NCBI GenBank assembly: GCA_041749255.1
Contig: JBGTBR010000053.1
Location: forward strand, 1 to 64,000
Length of the DNA stretch: 64,000 bases
From: JABDLO01 sp041749255
Lineage (GTDB): Bacteria; Bacteroidota; Bacteroidia; Chitinophagales; Saprospiraceae
Direction of reading: 5' to 3'
This document shows positions 24,503-33,100 of this stretch, in pieces (position 1 is the first letter of the stretch; every line of letters starts with the position of its first letter). Both the position numbers and the translations under genes were made by a program. The notes beneath the pieces were generated by a model. It saw nothing but the letters and a program-made list of their open reading frames with translations. It made no database searches and was not told the origin of the DNA.

Positions 24503-25210
24503 CTAAAACATAAAACCCAGCCCAAATTCCAATCGCTTAAACAAGTAGGTATCTGTTATAAATTGATCGGAAAAAGCATATTTGTACTCAGCACGCTGAA
24601 GCCTGACACCTCCAAATATATCTACCATAAGACCTCCGCTTCCCAGTCTGACACCTACACCTGGGTTAAACAGGAAGCCCCCCGCAGCATTAAATTGGCC
24701 GCGACTTTCCATGGTTTTTGCCAATGCATAACCGGTTTTCATAAATAAAAATGGAGTACTGCTGTTATCGAGTATATTTAAGCGCCCCTCCAAAAAGATG
24801 GGGAAAAGGTTAAATCCCGAATCACTTAAGTAGTTATCAAGTCCTACTCCACCACCGGCAGCCCATCGATTATTGAATTGATATAGCAGAGAATAGTGAA
24901 AGGAATAGCCCGGCTGATTTTCATTTCCTAAAATAGAGGTCGAGATCTTGTGGTAGAAAACATTATCTTTAAAGGAATTGAACTTTGCACCGGGAATTCC
25001 ATCTATCTTCATTTTTTTAACCACATTCAGAGGAAAAGATAACCGACTCTCTCCAATGAGTATAGTTATCGATTTTCCGTCTTCATACTCCAATAGAGAA
25101 CCCCTGAATTCACTGCCATTTTCGAGTTTGATGTATACATCAGGAAGGGGACTCTGGGCGATTGCAATTATGGCCAATATTAAAAAAATGAGTGTGCTTA
25201 CATATTTCAT
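24503..25210 (-). CDS. secreted protein: small beta domain plus barrel-like region
   Basis: A 235-residue protein. ATG 25210 gives a clean signal peptide (Leu-Ile-Phe-Leu-Ile-Leu-Ala core, cleavage near Ala-Gln at about 19); the open frame runs 24 codons further upstream without one. Residues about 25-70 form a compact beta unit (Leu-Glu-Asn-Gly-Ser-Glu-Phe-Arg-Gly, Lys-Ser-Ile-Thr-Ile-Leu-Ile-Gly) like small Sm/SH3-type domains. The rest alternates strands and ends in Phe, as small outer-membrane barrels do. It is the last gene of the three-gene minus-strand set after the LVIVD lipoprotein. Confidence 0.6.
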   Translation of the reverse strand: MKYVSTLIFLILAIIAIAQSPLPDVYIKLENGSEFRGSLLEYEDGKSITILIGESRLSFPLNVVKKMKIDGIPGAKFNSFKDNVFYHKISTSILGNENQPGYSFHYSLLYQFNNRWAAGGGVGLDNYLSDSGFNLFPIFLEGRLNILDNSSTPFLFMKTGYALAKTMESRGQFNAAGGFLFNPGVGVRLGSGGLMVDIFGGVRLQRAEYKYAFSDQFITDTYLFKRLEFGLGFMF

Positions 25211-25293
25211 TGTGAACTTATTTAAAATGGAAAAAACCGGAAATTCAGAGAAACACTCTTCCTTTCCGGAATCAAACACCATCTATTTATACA

Positions 25294-26586
25294 TTATCTT
25301 CCTCTGGCTCTGATTTCACTGAGAAGTTTTAACTTATGGTTATCTGTAGCATCGAAAATAAAAAATCCTCCTTCTCCGACGACAAACAAGAGTCCACCAG
25401 TCAGATAAATAACATCATAAGTAGGAATATCTTTAAAAAACTCCAGGTTTTTCACATTGTCAGGATTGCTGGCATCCAGTATTCTCATTCCATGTCTTCC
25501 CTCTCCCAGATATATAGTTCCATCATTGATAGACAACCCATGGGGGTTAGTCATAGGATACGATTTTACCAGTTTTGGATTGGTGAGAGAAGTGATGTCC
25601 ACTACATCCAGTTGATTGATAAAACCCTGGCATTCATTTCCGTCCCTAAGGGTTACATAAGCATAATTATCCTCTACAACTACCGGATCGCACGCCATAG
25701 CATGTTGAAAAACGGATAATTGGACGGGATTCTTAGGGTCTGCGTTGTCAAAAATAAACATACCTGAATTGGAGCCTATGAATAATTTGTCCTTGTATGG
25801 AAAAATGGTTTCAATGCCCCATCCCAGATTTTGCTGGTTTATTCTTTCCATATTCTGACCATGGATATCCCATACATCCAGCTTATTGTGGTCTACTGTA
25901 TATAAATACTGATCGTAAAGTGTAAACCGGGCAAAAGAACCGCCAATACCAGATCCACCTCCTACAGCAGAATTAAATCCACTTTCTGGTCTAAACACAT
26001 TTACTCCTCCCGCATCAGTAAATGCCATAAAAAAATTGCCTCCACGCCAAAATTGATTGATATTGAAATTTCCATCAGAGCAATCTAAGGTTTCAACTCT
26101 TTCAGTTCTCACTGAGTAAGCCTGAAATACGCCATTCTCAGGCTCAAACTGGTCTTTATAATTTTCTACCCTTTTTATAATACGGGGTTGCTGTACATTG
26201 ATGATATCAATAGCAATCATGTCAATGACATTGTCCGCATACAGTATATTATTTCTTATGGCCATGTCAAAATTACCTGGAATGTCGTAGAAAGCTACTT
26301 CAACCGGATTGGACGGGTCAGACACTTCATAAAAATGTATTCCCTGTCCCTGTTCGTTGATCAATAAAAATTGGTCGTAAAAATAGAGTTTGCCCGGATT
26401 GACAAGTTCGCGCTGGCTTTCGACTCTTATTTCATTTACCCTAAATTGGTTGACATGCATCATAACCGGATTGAATACTGCAAATTCCCTGACAGAGTTA
26501 CAGTCATCCTGTAAACAAGACACCATGAACATAGAGCTCATCAGTAGAAATAGGATCGGTCTGAAATTATAATATAGACTTTTCAT
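25294..26586 (-). CDS. LVIVD-repeat lipoprotein (beta-propeller)
   Basis: A 430-residue lipoprotein with lipobox Phe-Met-Val-Ser-Cys (about Cys24) if ATG 26586 is used; the longer frame from 26676 would bury the signal. The body is built of LVIVD-type repeats: units such as Gly-Ile-His-Phe-Tyr-Glu-Val-Ser-Asp-Pro-Ser-Asn-Pro, Phe-Ile-Phe-Asp-Asn-Ala-Asp-Pro-Lys-Asn-Pro and Arg-Ile-Leu-Asp-Ala-Ser-Asn-Pro-Asp-Asn recur about every 45 residues. These form a surface beta-propeller of unknown ligand. It follows the lipoprotein at 26663 and shares its upstream palindrome. Confidence 0.8.
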   Translation of the reverse strand: MKSLYYNFRPILFLLMSSMFMVSCLQDDCNSVREFAVFNPVMMHVNQFRVNEIRVESQRELVNPGKLYFYDQFLLINEQGQGIHFYEVSDPSNPVEVAFYDIPGNFDMAIRNNILYADNVIDMIAIDIINVQQPRIIKRVENYKDQFEPENGVFQAYSVRTERVETLDCSDGNFNINQFWRGGNFFMAFTDAGGVNVFRPESGFNSAVGGGSGIGGSFARFTLYDQYLYTVDHNKLDVWDIHGQNMERINQQNLGWGIETIFPYKDKLFIGSNSGMFIFDNADPKNPVQLSVFQHAMACDPVVVEDNYAYVTLRDGNECQGFINQLDVVDITSLTNPKLVKSYPMTNPHGLSINDGTIYLGEGRHGMRILDASNPDNVKNLEFFKDIPTYDVIYLTGGLLFVVGEGGFFIFDATDNHKLKLLSEIRARGR

Positions 26587-26662
26587 GAATGTATATTTTT
26601 TTTTGTGATTGAATTGTGTGCAAATACAAATGGTTTGCCCAGGAAATGAGCATCTTTTTTGA

Positions 26663-27349
26663 TTAAAAAATATCAATTGTTACTGTGTCGAAGTAAATGG
26701 TCGTATTACTTTCAAATCCTGAGTCTGTACCTACGATGATCCACAGTTCACCATTTTCATTGGCTTCAACTTTTAACATCTTGGTACTATTCAGGGTTTT
26801 AAGTGTATATTGATTATTATCGGTGCCATTAGCAAAATTGCCGATAACAAACATATTTTCACCTTCTTCAGCCTGATTCCCTTTATCGATATTCAGCCTG
26901 TACCATTCGTCCTGATCCAACACAGGCAAAGGTTCTACAGAACTGGCTCCCGCCTTGATGTATACGCTTTCACCGGGGCTACCACCAACACCTACCATGT
27001 TGTCAGCGACATTGGAGGCGATAACCAGTTTAAAATGGATACCGTATTCCTCTCCTGGATTTAATCCGGTTATTTTCCTTTTCATACCCATGAATAGATC
27101 ATCACTGTGATTATTTCCCGACAGCATCACAGAACCCTGATTTTCGTCCAAAGGCTGAGGCAATGGCGAATGAATAAACTGAAGTCCGTATATGGATTCC
27201 TGTGCTACCGGATAATCGGCAAAAACCGAAATCCACCCTTCTGTATCCACATTGAAAGTATGGTTGATCTCCATTAAAGGAATGAGATCATCATCTTTGT
27301 TGCATGCCAACAGACCGGTAAGTATTAAAATTAAAATCCATTGTTTCAT
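26663..27349 (-). CDS. lipoprotein, 228 aa, glycan-binding-like beta sandwich
   Basis: The lipobox Leu-Leu-Ala-Cys (Cys16) follows a signal peptide. Residues about 30-225 are beta-rich with polar loops and end in Ile-Tyr-Phe-Asp-Thr-Val-Thr-Ile-Asp-Ile-Phe. This jelly-roll style end (Tyr-Phe-Asp-x-Val) is common in carbohydrate-binding modules. No catalytic residues are recognisable. It is the first gene of the minus-strand LVIVD operon. Confidence 0.6.
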   Translation of the reverse strand: MKQWILILILTGLLACNKDDDLIPLMEINHTFNVDTEGWISVFADYPVAQESIYGLQFIHSPLPQPLDENQGSVMLSGNNHSDDLFMGMKRKITGLNPGEEYGIHFKLVIASNVADNMVGVGGSPGESVYIKAGASSVEPLPVLDQDEWYRLNIDKGNQAEEGENMFVIGNFANGTDNNQYTLKTLNSTKMLKVEANENGELWIIVGTDSGFESNTTIYFDTVTIDIF

Positions 27350-27401
27350 TCCTGAATCTTTTTGTTTTATTAATTGTTTTATTAATTGTTTTGAAAAAAT
27401 A

Positions 27402-27418
27402 GTTTCGAAACCGTTTCG
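27402..27418. promoter_or_regulatory. LacI-type palindromic operator candidate
   Basis: Two overlapping perfect palindromes, GTTTCGAAAC (27402-27411) and CGAAACCGTTTCG (27406-27418), lie 53-69 bases upstream of the lipoprotein operon at 27349. CGAAAC-n-GTTTCG is the classic look of LacI-family operators. Next to it the 12-mer ATTAATTGTTTT is repeated in tandem. No LacI gene is in the window. Confidence 0.5.
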
Positions 27419-27495
27419 TCTATATGGACGTAAAGGCAGGCTGTAAGGTTAGTAGGAGTAAGCTTTATTCTGAAAAAGATGTAAAACCTAAATGA

Positions 27496-28374
27496 TTAGC
27501 CTGGAGTTGAGAACACTGTATAAGAATGGTAAACGATAAAAAAGAGAGCCAGGGTTCCATCCAGGCAAAAAGAGAAATACAAATCATTGGCATTTTCTGT
27601 GAGCGTAAATACCGTGTATAAGGTGATCATAAATACGGCTAATAATGAAAAACACTCCTGAAAGTTCCATTGACCAACATATGCCATCAACAGAATAAAA
27701 CCAATAAGGAAGAAAAGAATTCGGAGAGAAAGGGTTTTTACTTTTTCTTTTCCCCATACATGCACCAAAGTCATCACTCCTGATTCATAATCAAAATCTT
27801 CATCCCTGATATCAAAAGGCAATGCCATTCCAAATACATACAGGGCGATTACGAAAATAAAGATCATTTGATCATTTCCTAAAAAAAAGGGTGAAATACC
27901 AAGAGGGATAACAGCAGTCACCCAAACATATACTATAACAATCAAAAATATTTTCACATATGGCAATTCCTTCAATTTCTTTCCGATAACAGGAATTTCA
28001 ACCACGTATCCAATCGATATTGCGAAGGGAATAAGCAACCCTATCATTATCTCTTTTGACAGTGTGAAAAATGCAATACATGTTCCTGTAAAAGCAATAG
28101 CTGTGAGAAACATAATGGGTCTGGCAAAATCAGAAAGGGGTTTGAATTTAAAAGCAAGATGGCTATCCTTGACTTTCCGGTATCCCTTTAGACTGTGGAT
28201 ACCATATATGCACCATGTGGCTAAACCTGTAAAAATGAGAAAGTCGAATTCATAATCTATTTGAAAAAAAACATAGGTATACGCTGTAAGCAAAGATACG
28301 CACAAACCGATGTGTATTCCCGAGTAAATGTAAAGTGTAAACCACTTCCGCCATATTTTCATGACAGAACGCAT
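27496..28374 (-). CDS. UbiA-family membrane protein, divergent
   Basis: A 292-residue integral membrane protein with about eight or nine hydrophobic helices. The second UbiA aspartate motif reads Asp-Ile-Arg-Asp-Glu-Asp-Phe-Asp-Tyr-Glu-Ser-Gly near 193-204. The first Asn-x-x-x-Asp motif is not recognisable; the matching loop reads Tyr-Gly-Ile-His-Ser-Leu-Lys-Gly-Tyr. UbiA enzymes attach prenyl chains to aromatic acceptors in quinone, haem or chlorophyll-type synthesis. Loss of the first motif makes the activity uncertain. It lies 12 bases after the M42 peptidase gene. Confidence 0.65.
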   Translation of the reverse strand: MRSVMKIWRKWFTLYIYSGIHIGLCVSLLTAYTYVFFQIDYEFDFLIFTGLATWCIYGIHSLKGYRKVKDSHLAFKFKPLSDFARPIMFLTAIAFTGTCIAFFTLSKEIMIGLLIPFAISIGYVVEIPVIGKKLKELPYVKIFLIVIVYVWVTAVIPLGISPFFLGNDQMIFIFVIALYVFGMALPFDIRDEDFDYESGVMTLVHVWGKEKVKTLSLRILFFLIGFILLMAYVGQWNFQECFSLLAVFMITLYTVFTLTENANDLYFSFCLDGTLALFFIVYHSYTVFSTPG

Positions 28375-28386
28375 TTATGGTGAAAA

Positions 28387-29466
28387 CTAAAAATACTTAA
28401 AGTTTATAGGTCCTTCTATGGTTAAAAGAAGTTCGTAAATCAACCGGATGACATTATTAACATCTTCCTTGTGAGCCATTTCTACTGTAGTATGCATATA
28501 TCTCAAAGGAAGAGATATTAAGGCAGACGGAACTCCCCCATTGCTGTAAGCAAATGCATCGGTATCGGTGCCTGTAGTCCTGCTCGAAGCTGCCCGTTGA
28601 AATGGAATTTTATTCTTATCGGCGGCTTCAATGATCAAATCGAGCACCTTACGGTGAACTGAAGGAGCGTAGGTAAGACATGGGCCTAATCCACATTTTA
28701 TCTCACCTTCCTTCTTATTATTGACCATAGGTGTACCGGTATCGTGACACACATCCGTGACAATCGCCATGTGCGGTTTAATGGTCTGTGCGATCATTTC
28801 AGCTCCACGCAAGCCTATCTCTTCCTGCACACTATTCACAACGTAAAGTGTGTATGGCAACTTAATTTTATTTTCTTTAAGCAAACGTGCCACTTCAGCA
28901 ATGCAAAATCCGCCCATTCGGTTATCGAGTGCCCTGCCTACGTAATAGGTGTCATTGATTATTTCAAATGTATCATCGTACGTTATCATACAACCTACAT
29001 GAACTCCCATTTTCTCTACCTCCGTTTTATCCTTGGCACCCACATCAATAAAGATATTTTCGAGAGTGGGTGACAGGTTAACGTCTTTTCCTCTTCGCGT
29101 ATGGATAGCCGGCCATCCAAACACACCTCTCACTATTCCTTTATCGGTGTGAATATTTACCCTTTTGGAGGGAGCAATGACATGGTCAGAACCACCGTTT
29201 CGGATAACATTAATAAATCCTTCTTTAGATATATAATTGACATACCAAGAGATTTCATCTGCATGACCTTCAATGATCACTCTGAAATCCTGGCCAGGGT
29301 TTATAACTCCATATAGCGTACCATAGTTATCCAGGTGATATTCATCTACATATGGTTTAATATATTCCAGCCATAATTGCTGACCCCCAGATTCAAAACC
29401 TGTGGGAGAAAAGTTGTTAATGTATTTTTCCAGAAAAGTTTCTGATTTCTTATTGATTGTCTTCAT
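28387..29466 (-). CDS. M42-family metallo-aminopeptidase
   Basis: A 359-residue cytoplasmic aminopeptidase of the tetrahedral (TET/glutamyl aminopeptidase) family. The dinuclear metal ligands are in order: Gly-His-Ala-Asp-Glu (near 67), Ala-Leu-Asp-Asn-Arg (near 180), Gln-Glu-Glu-Ile-Gly-Leu-Arg-Gly-Ala (near 214), Thr-Asp-Val-Cys-His-Asp and a final Tyr-Met-His-Thr-Thr-Val-Glu. The length is typical. The 297 bases upstream carry no gene. Confidence 0.9.
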   Translation of the reverse strand: MKTINKKSETFLEKYINNFSPTGFESGGQQLWLEYIKPYVDEYHLDNYGTLYGVINPGQDFRVIIEGHADEISWYVNYISKEGFINVIRNGGSDHVIAPSKRVNIHTDKGIVRGVFGWPAIHTRRGKDVNLSPTLENIFIDVGAKDKTEVEKMGVHVGCMITYDDTFEIINDTYYVGRALDNRMGGFCIAEVARLLKENKIKLPYTLYVVNSVQEEIGLRGAEMIAQTIKPHMAIVTDVCHDTGTPMVNNKKEGEIKCGLGPCLTYAPSVHRKVLDLIIEAADKNKIPFQRAASSRTTGTDTDAFAYSNGGVPSALISLPLRYMHTTVEMAHKEDVNNVIRLIYELLLTIEGPINFKYF

Positions 29467-29763
29467 AAAATAATTTTCAATTGTTTCGGTAATTAGTCCC
29501 CTTTCCAGGTAGTAAAAAACTGAAACATACCATTCTTTAGTTATTCAATTCATTTATTGACCTATATTTGATAACCATTCCGTTTCAAATATTCAACCTA
29601 TCCCTGATCGAATTTAAGATCATTGTTAATGTTTACCTTTTAGCCAGTAAAAATAAAATTACAAAGCACAAATAAACGTATAAATTTCCTGTATTTAAAA
29701 ATGACTATCCGGATATGCGCATTCCCCAAAAGTGAATTATAAATTCAAATATCTTAAAAATAA

Positions 29764-30429
29764 TTAATTCCCGGAAAAATTATTTTCATACCAATGGGCG
29801 GGATCTTTATTCCATTCAGTAAGGATGAGTTGATCTTTTTCCAGTATATATTTTTCTTTTACTGCCTCTTTTATCAGAACCGGGTAAGAAGTGATTGCTT
29901 GAAACGGGCATTGAGCTTGTCGGAAATGAGTATATGCCTGTTCAAAATCATACGAAAAAACAGATAAAACTCCCACTACATGAGATCCTGCCTCGCGTAT
30001 GGCTTCTACAGCCTGTAAACTGCTTTTGCCAGTAGATATCAAATCTTCAATGACCAGAACCTGACTGTCTGGTTTTAAATCTCCTTCGATGAGGTTTTGA
30101 CGTCCATGCTCTTTAGCTTTTGATCTGACATACACAAAAGGTAAATTCAGTTCGTGTGACACGAGTGCACCAAAAGCTATTCCGGCAGTGGCCACACCTG
30201 CAATAAAATCAAATTTTTGATAGTTAAGTGTTTTTTCAACATATGCCTGTATTACAGCGTTTCTCACTTCGGTATGACTTAAAATGACCCGGTTATCACA
30301 ATAAATAGGAGACCTTAAACCAGAAGCCCATGTAAAAGGATTACCAGGACTCAGTTTAATTGCTTTAATTTGCAGAAGCATTTGAGCTATGCGATGATCC
30401 ATATGGAATTCATCATTTGTTTTCATCAT
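29764..30429 (-). CDS. pyrE: orotate phosphoribosyltransferase
   Basis: A 221-residue enzyme joining orotate and PRPP to orotidine 5'-phosphate in pyrimidine synthesis. Family landmarks are Ile-Lys-Leu-x-Pro-x-x-Pro-Phe-Thr-Trp-Ala-Ser-Gly, Pro-Ile-Tyr-Cys-Asp-Asn-Arg, Gly-Val-Ala-Thr-Ala-Gly-Ile and the PRPP loop Val-Ile-Glu-Asp-Leu-Ile-Ser-Thr-Gly-Lys-Ser. The N-terminus could begin at any of three in-frame ATGs (30429, 30426, 30402). It is divergent from the Nudix gene with only 25 bases between annotated starts. Confidence 0.93.
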   Translation of the reverse strand: MMKTNDEFHMDHRIAQMLLQIKAIKLSPGNPFTWASGLRSPIYCDNRVILSHTEVRNAVIQAYVEKTLNYQKFDFIAGVATAGIAFGALVSHELNLPFVYVRSKAKEHGRQNLIEGDLKPDSQVLVIEDLISTGKSSLQAVEAIREAGSHVVGVLSVFSYDFEQAYTHFRQAQCPFQAITSYPVLIKEAVKEKYILEKDQLILTEWNKDPAHWYENNFSGN

Positions 30430-30454
30430 AAGTAATAAAATATTTAGTCAACTT

Positions 30455-31129
30455 ATGGAACCTTTTCTCAGCCATCTGGCAGCCGAAACAGATCAAGGCA
30501 GGCAAATGTACGAAATCTATGTTAATGCATCGGAGTTAATCTTGTGTCCAACGTATACGGCTACCGATCTGCTTCGTTTTTATAATTTTGATCTGATTGC
30601 TGTATATTCTGGCAAAAAGAAATTTTTGCTAAATTATATAGACATGCTTGAAAAAAATCCAAATCCTAAAGCCATCCTGATACACTGTGAAGATTATGAA
30701 GGACTAAAGAGGGATTTCAAAAGTCTTTTTATTGAAGTGGTTGCCAGTGGAGGACTTGTTATCACTCCTCAAAAAGAAATTCTGTTTATTTACAGGAGAA
30801 AACATTGGGACTTGCCCAAAGGCAAAATCGAAGCAGGTGAAACCAAAAAACAAGCTGCTATCCGGGAAGTAATGGAAGAAACCGGTATTGATAATGTGAA
30901 TCTTATAAAAAAGTTAGGCGTCACCAGGCATACTTTTAGAAATGGAGGAAATAAAAGAGCCATTAAAAAAGCATATTGGTATTTGATGGAAACACATAAG
31001 CAAAAACTAATTCCTCAAACCAGTGAATATATAGAGGTGGCAAAGTGGATGACCAAGGAAAAATTTTTTACAAAAAAGAGAGACGTGTATCGAAATATTT
31101 ATGAATTTGTAAAAAAAATTGAACTTTAG
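30455..31129 (+). CDS. Nudix hydrolase with N-terminal extension
   Basis: A 224-residue protein. A complete Nudix box spans 123-145 (Gly-Lys-Ile-Glu-Ala-Gly-Glu, then Arg-Glu-Val-Met-Glu-Glu-Thr-Gly-Ile). About 90 residues of unknown alpha/beta character precede it. The Arg-Arg-Lys-His-Trp-Asp-Leu-Pro-Lys-Gly entry resembles diadenosine-polyphosphate or nucleotide-type Nudix enzymes, but the substrate is not determined. ATG 30506 is an alternative start. Confidence 0.85.
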   Translation: MEPFLSHLAAETDQGRQMYEIYVNASELILCPTYTATDLLRFYNFDLIAVYSGKKKFLLNYIDMLEKNPNPKAILIHCEDYEGLKRDFKSLFIEVVASGGLVITPQKEILFIYRRKHWDLPKGKIEAGETKKQAAIREVMEETGIDNVNLIKKLGVTRHTFRNGGNKRAIKKAYWYLMETHKQKLIPQTSEYIEVAKWMTKEKFFTKKRDVYRNIYEFVKKIEL

Positions 31130-31155
31130 ACCACGCATTACTCAAAATCAACTTT

Positions 31156-32097
31156 ATGAAGAAATACATTTTTTTTATTTGTTTACCATTCATCATAAGC
31201 ATAACATGTTGTATGAATCTCAATCAAAATCATACAGAACTGGACATTCAGGGACACCGGGGAGCACGGGGTTTATTGCCGGAAAACACTCTCCCTTCCT
31301 TTAAAAAAGCCCTGGAATTAGGAGTTACCACGCTTGAACTGGATCTGTGTGTTTCCAGAGATAGTAAAGTTGTGGTCTCACATGAACCATATTTTAGTCA
31401 TACCATTTCTACCCCTCCTGAAGGCACAGATTTTAATGCGTCTAATGAAAAGGAATTCAATCTTTTCAAAATGACGTATGAAGAAATACAACAATGGGAT
31501 GTAGGATTGAAACCTCATCAGGGTTTTCAAAATCAACAAAATATAGCCGTGACCAAGCCCTTGCTCAGCGATGTTTTTGCTATGGCAGAAACCTATGTCT
31601 CTAATCAGGGGCGTACCACTCCCCTATTTTATAATATAGAAATCAAAAGCCAGCCGGAAGGTGATGGGATATATCATCCGGAAGTAGAAGTATTTGCCGA
31701 CCTTGTCATGAACGTAATAGATTCTTTTGATATCCATGACAGGGTGATCATTCAATCATTTGATATACGACCGCTGCAATACCTGCACTCTGCATATCCC
31801 GATATGGTATTAGCACTCCTCATTCAGAATGTAGATAGCCCTGAAGTCAACATTGAAAGGTTGGGATTTACACCCGAAATATACAGCCCATATTACCTGC
31901 TCGTCGACGATTTACTACTCGGGTATTGCAAGGAAAACAATATGCGGTTAATCCCCTGGACGATCAACGATGCCAATACAATGAAGTCTCTTATAATAAA
32001 AGGAGTAGATGGGATCATTACTGATTATCCTGACATTTTAATAGATGTTTATCAAGAATTGAAAGAAAATGCCGGTAATAAAAAAAGTGAATTATGA
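31156..32097 (+). CDS. glycerophosphodiester phosphodiesterase, lipoprotein
   Basis: A 313-residue GDPD TIM-barrel enzyme that splits glycerophosphodiesters to glycerol 3-phosphate and alcohols. Catalytic and metal residues are visible: His34 in Gly-His-Arg-Gly-Ala-Arg-Gly, Pro-Glu-Asn-Thr at 42-45, Glu61 and Asp63 in Leu-Glu-Leu-Asp-Leu, and His76. A signal peptide with a Cys at about 18-19 suggests a periplasmic lipoprotein. It overlaps the hydrolase gene that follows by 29 bases. Confidence 0.9.
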   Translation: MKKYIFFICLPFIISITCCMNLNQNHTELDIQGHRGARGLLPENTLPSFKKALELGVTTLELDLCVSRDSKVVVSHEPYFSHTISTPPEGTDFNASNEKEFNLFKMTYEEIQQWDVGLKPHQGFQNQQNIAVTKPLLSDVFAMAETYVSNQGRTTPLFYNIEIKSQPEGDGIYHPEVEVFADLVMNVIDSFDIHDRVIIQSFDIRPLQYLHSAYPDMVLALLIQNVDSPEVNIERLGFTPEIYSPYYLLVDDLLLGYCKENNMRLIPWTINDANTMKSLIIKGVDGIITDYPDILIDVYQELKENAGNKKSEL

Positions 32098-33037
32098 GCC
32101 CGCTTTTCTCCTCAAAAACGGTCATTTCAATACGCTGGCTCCTTTCCTCTTGAGGAGAAACCTATTTCCAGCCTACAAGAGGATTCGTGAAAATACGCCT
32201 GATGGGGATTTTATAGATATAGATACTTTATTTCAGGATCATGACAGACTCGTCATTCTCTGCCATGGCCTGGAAGGAGATGCCTACTCTCAATATATCA
32301 GGCATTCAGCTGATTTGTTTTCAAAAGCAGGCTGGGATGTTATAGCCCTTAATTACAGAGGTTGCAGTGGCGAAATCAATTGGAAGCCTCAAATGTATCA
32401 CAGTGGCTTCACTTCTGATCTACACTATGTGGTCAATACATACGTCAATAAATATAAAGAAATGGCCCTGGTAGGTTTTAGCCTTGGCGGTAATATGGTC
32501 ATGAAATATCTGGGAGACCAAATCTATCCCATTCATCACAAAATACGTTCTGCCGCTGTGGTTTCAGTTCCATGCGATTTATTTACAGGAGCTGTCAAGA
32601 TTGGCAAATGGTACAATTATGCATATGAAAAAAGATTTTTACATTCTCTATTTAACAAGGTAAGGGTTAAAAATCAAGAACATCCCGACATGTACCCTTT
32701 GGCACCTTTGAAGAAAATTACCAATTTAATGCAATTTGATGATGAATATACTGCCCCTGTACATGGATTTGCTGATGCTGAGGATTATTATCAAAAAAAT
32801 CACTGTAAACCTTTTTTGAAAAATATAGAGATACCGACCGTTATGATTAATGCCATGGACGATCCTTTCCTCTCACCCGAATGTTACCCTTATGAAGAAG
32901 CAGATAACCACTCTCAACTATTCCTCATAACTCCGGAATACGGAGGCCAAGTTGGCTTCTATCTTTCACCCGGAAAGCCTTGCTGGGAGGAGTTGTTAAT
33001 CCTTCGGTTTTTGAATTCTCCGGGTAGAATTGATTAA
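32069..33037 (+). CDS. YheT-like alpha/beta-hydrolase lacking the catalytic His
   Basis: A 322-residue alpha/beta-hydrolase of the YheT/ABHD1-3 group. Asn-Gly-His-Phe-Asn-Thr near 17-22, Cys-His-Gly-Leu-Glu-Gly (65-70), Asn-Tyr-Arg-Gly-Cys-Ser, the nucleophile elbow Gly-Phe-Ser138-Leu-Gly-Gly-Asn and Asp264/265 are all present. The family's C-terminal Gly-Gly-His-Val-Gly-Phe reads Gly-Gly-Gln294-Val-Gly-Phe (codon CAA), so the catalytic His is missing. It may be inactive as an esterase, use another residue, or carry a single-base change. The ATG lies 29 bases inside the GDPD gene. Confidence 0.82.
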   Translation: MPVIKKVNYEPAFLLKNGHFNTLAPFLLRRNLFPAYKRIRENTPDGDFIDIDTLFQDHDRLVILCHGLEGDAYSQYIRHSADLFSKAGWDVIALNYRGCSGEINWKPQMYHSGFTSDLHYVVNTYVNKYKEMALVGFSLGGNMVMKYLGDQIYPIHHKIRSAAVVSVPCDLFTGAVKIGKWYNYAYEKRFLHSLFNKVRVKNQEHPDMYPLAPLKKITNLMQFDDEYTAPVHGFADAEDYYQKNHCKPFLKNIEIPTVMINAMDDPFLSPECYPYEEADNHSQLFLITPEYGGQVGFYLSPGKPCWEELLILRFLNSPGRID

Positions 33038-33100
33038 ATAAGTGTTACGCTCTATTTATATTTTCTAATTTTGCACCTTAATCTAAAAATAGAAGGGATA

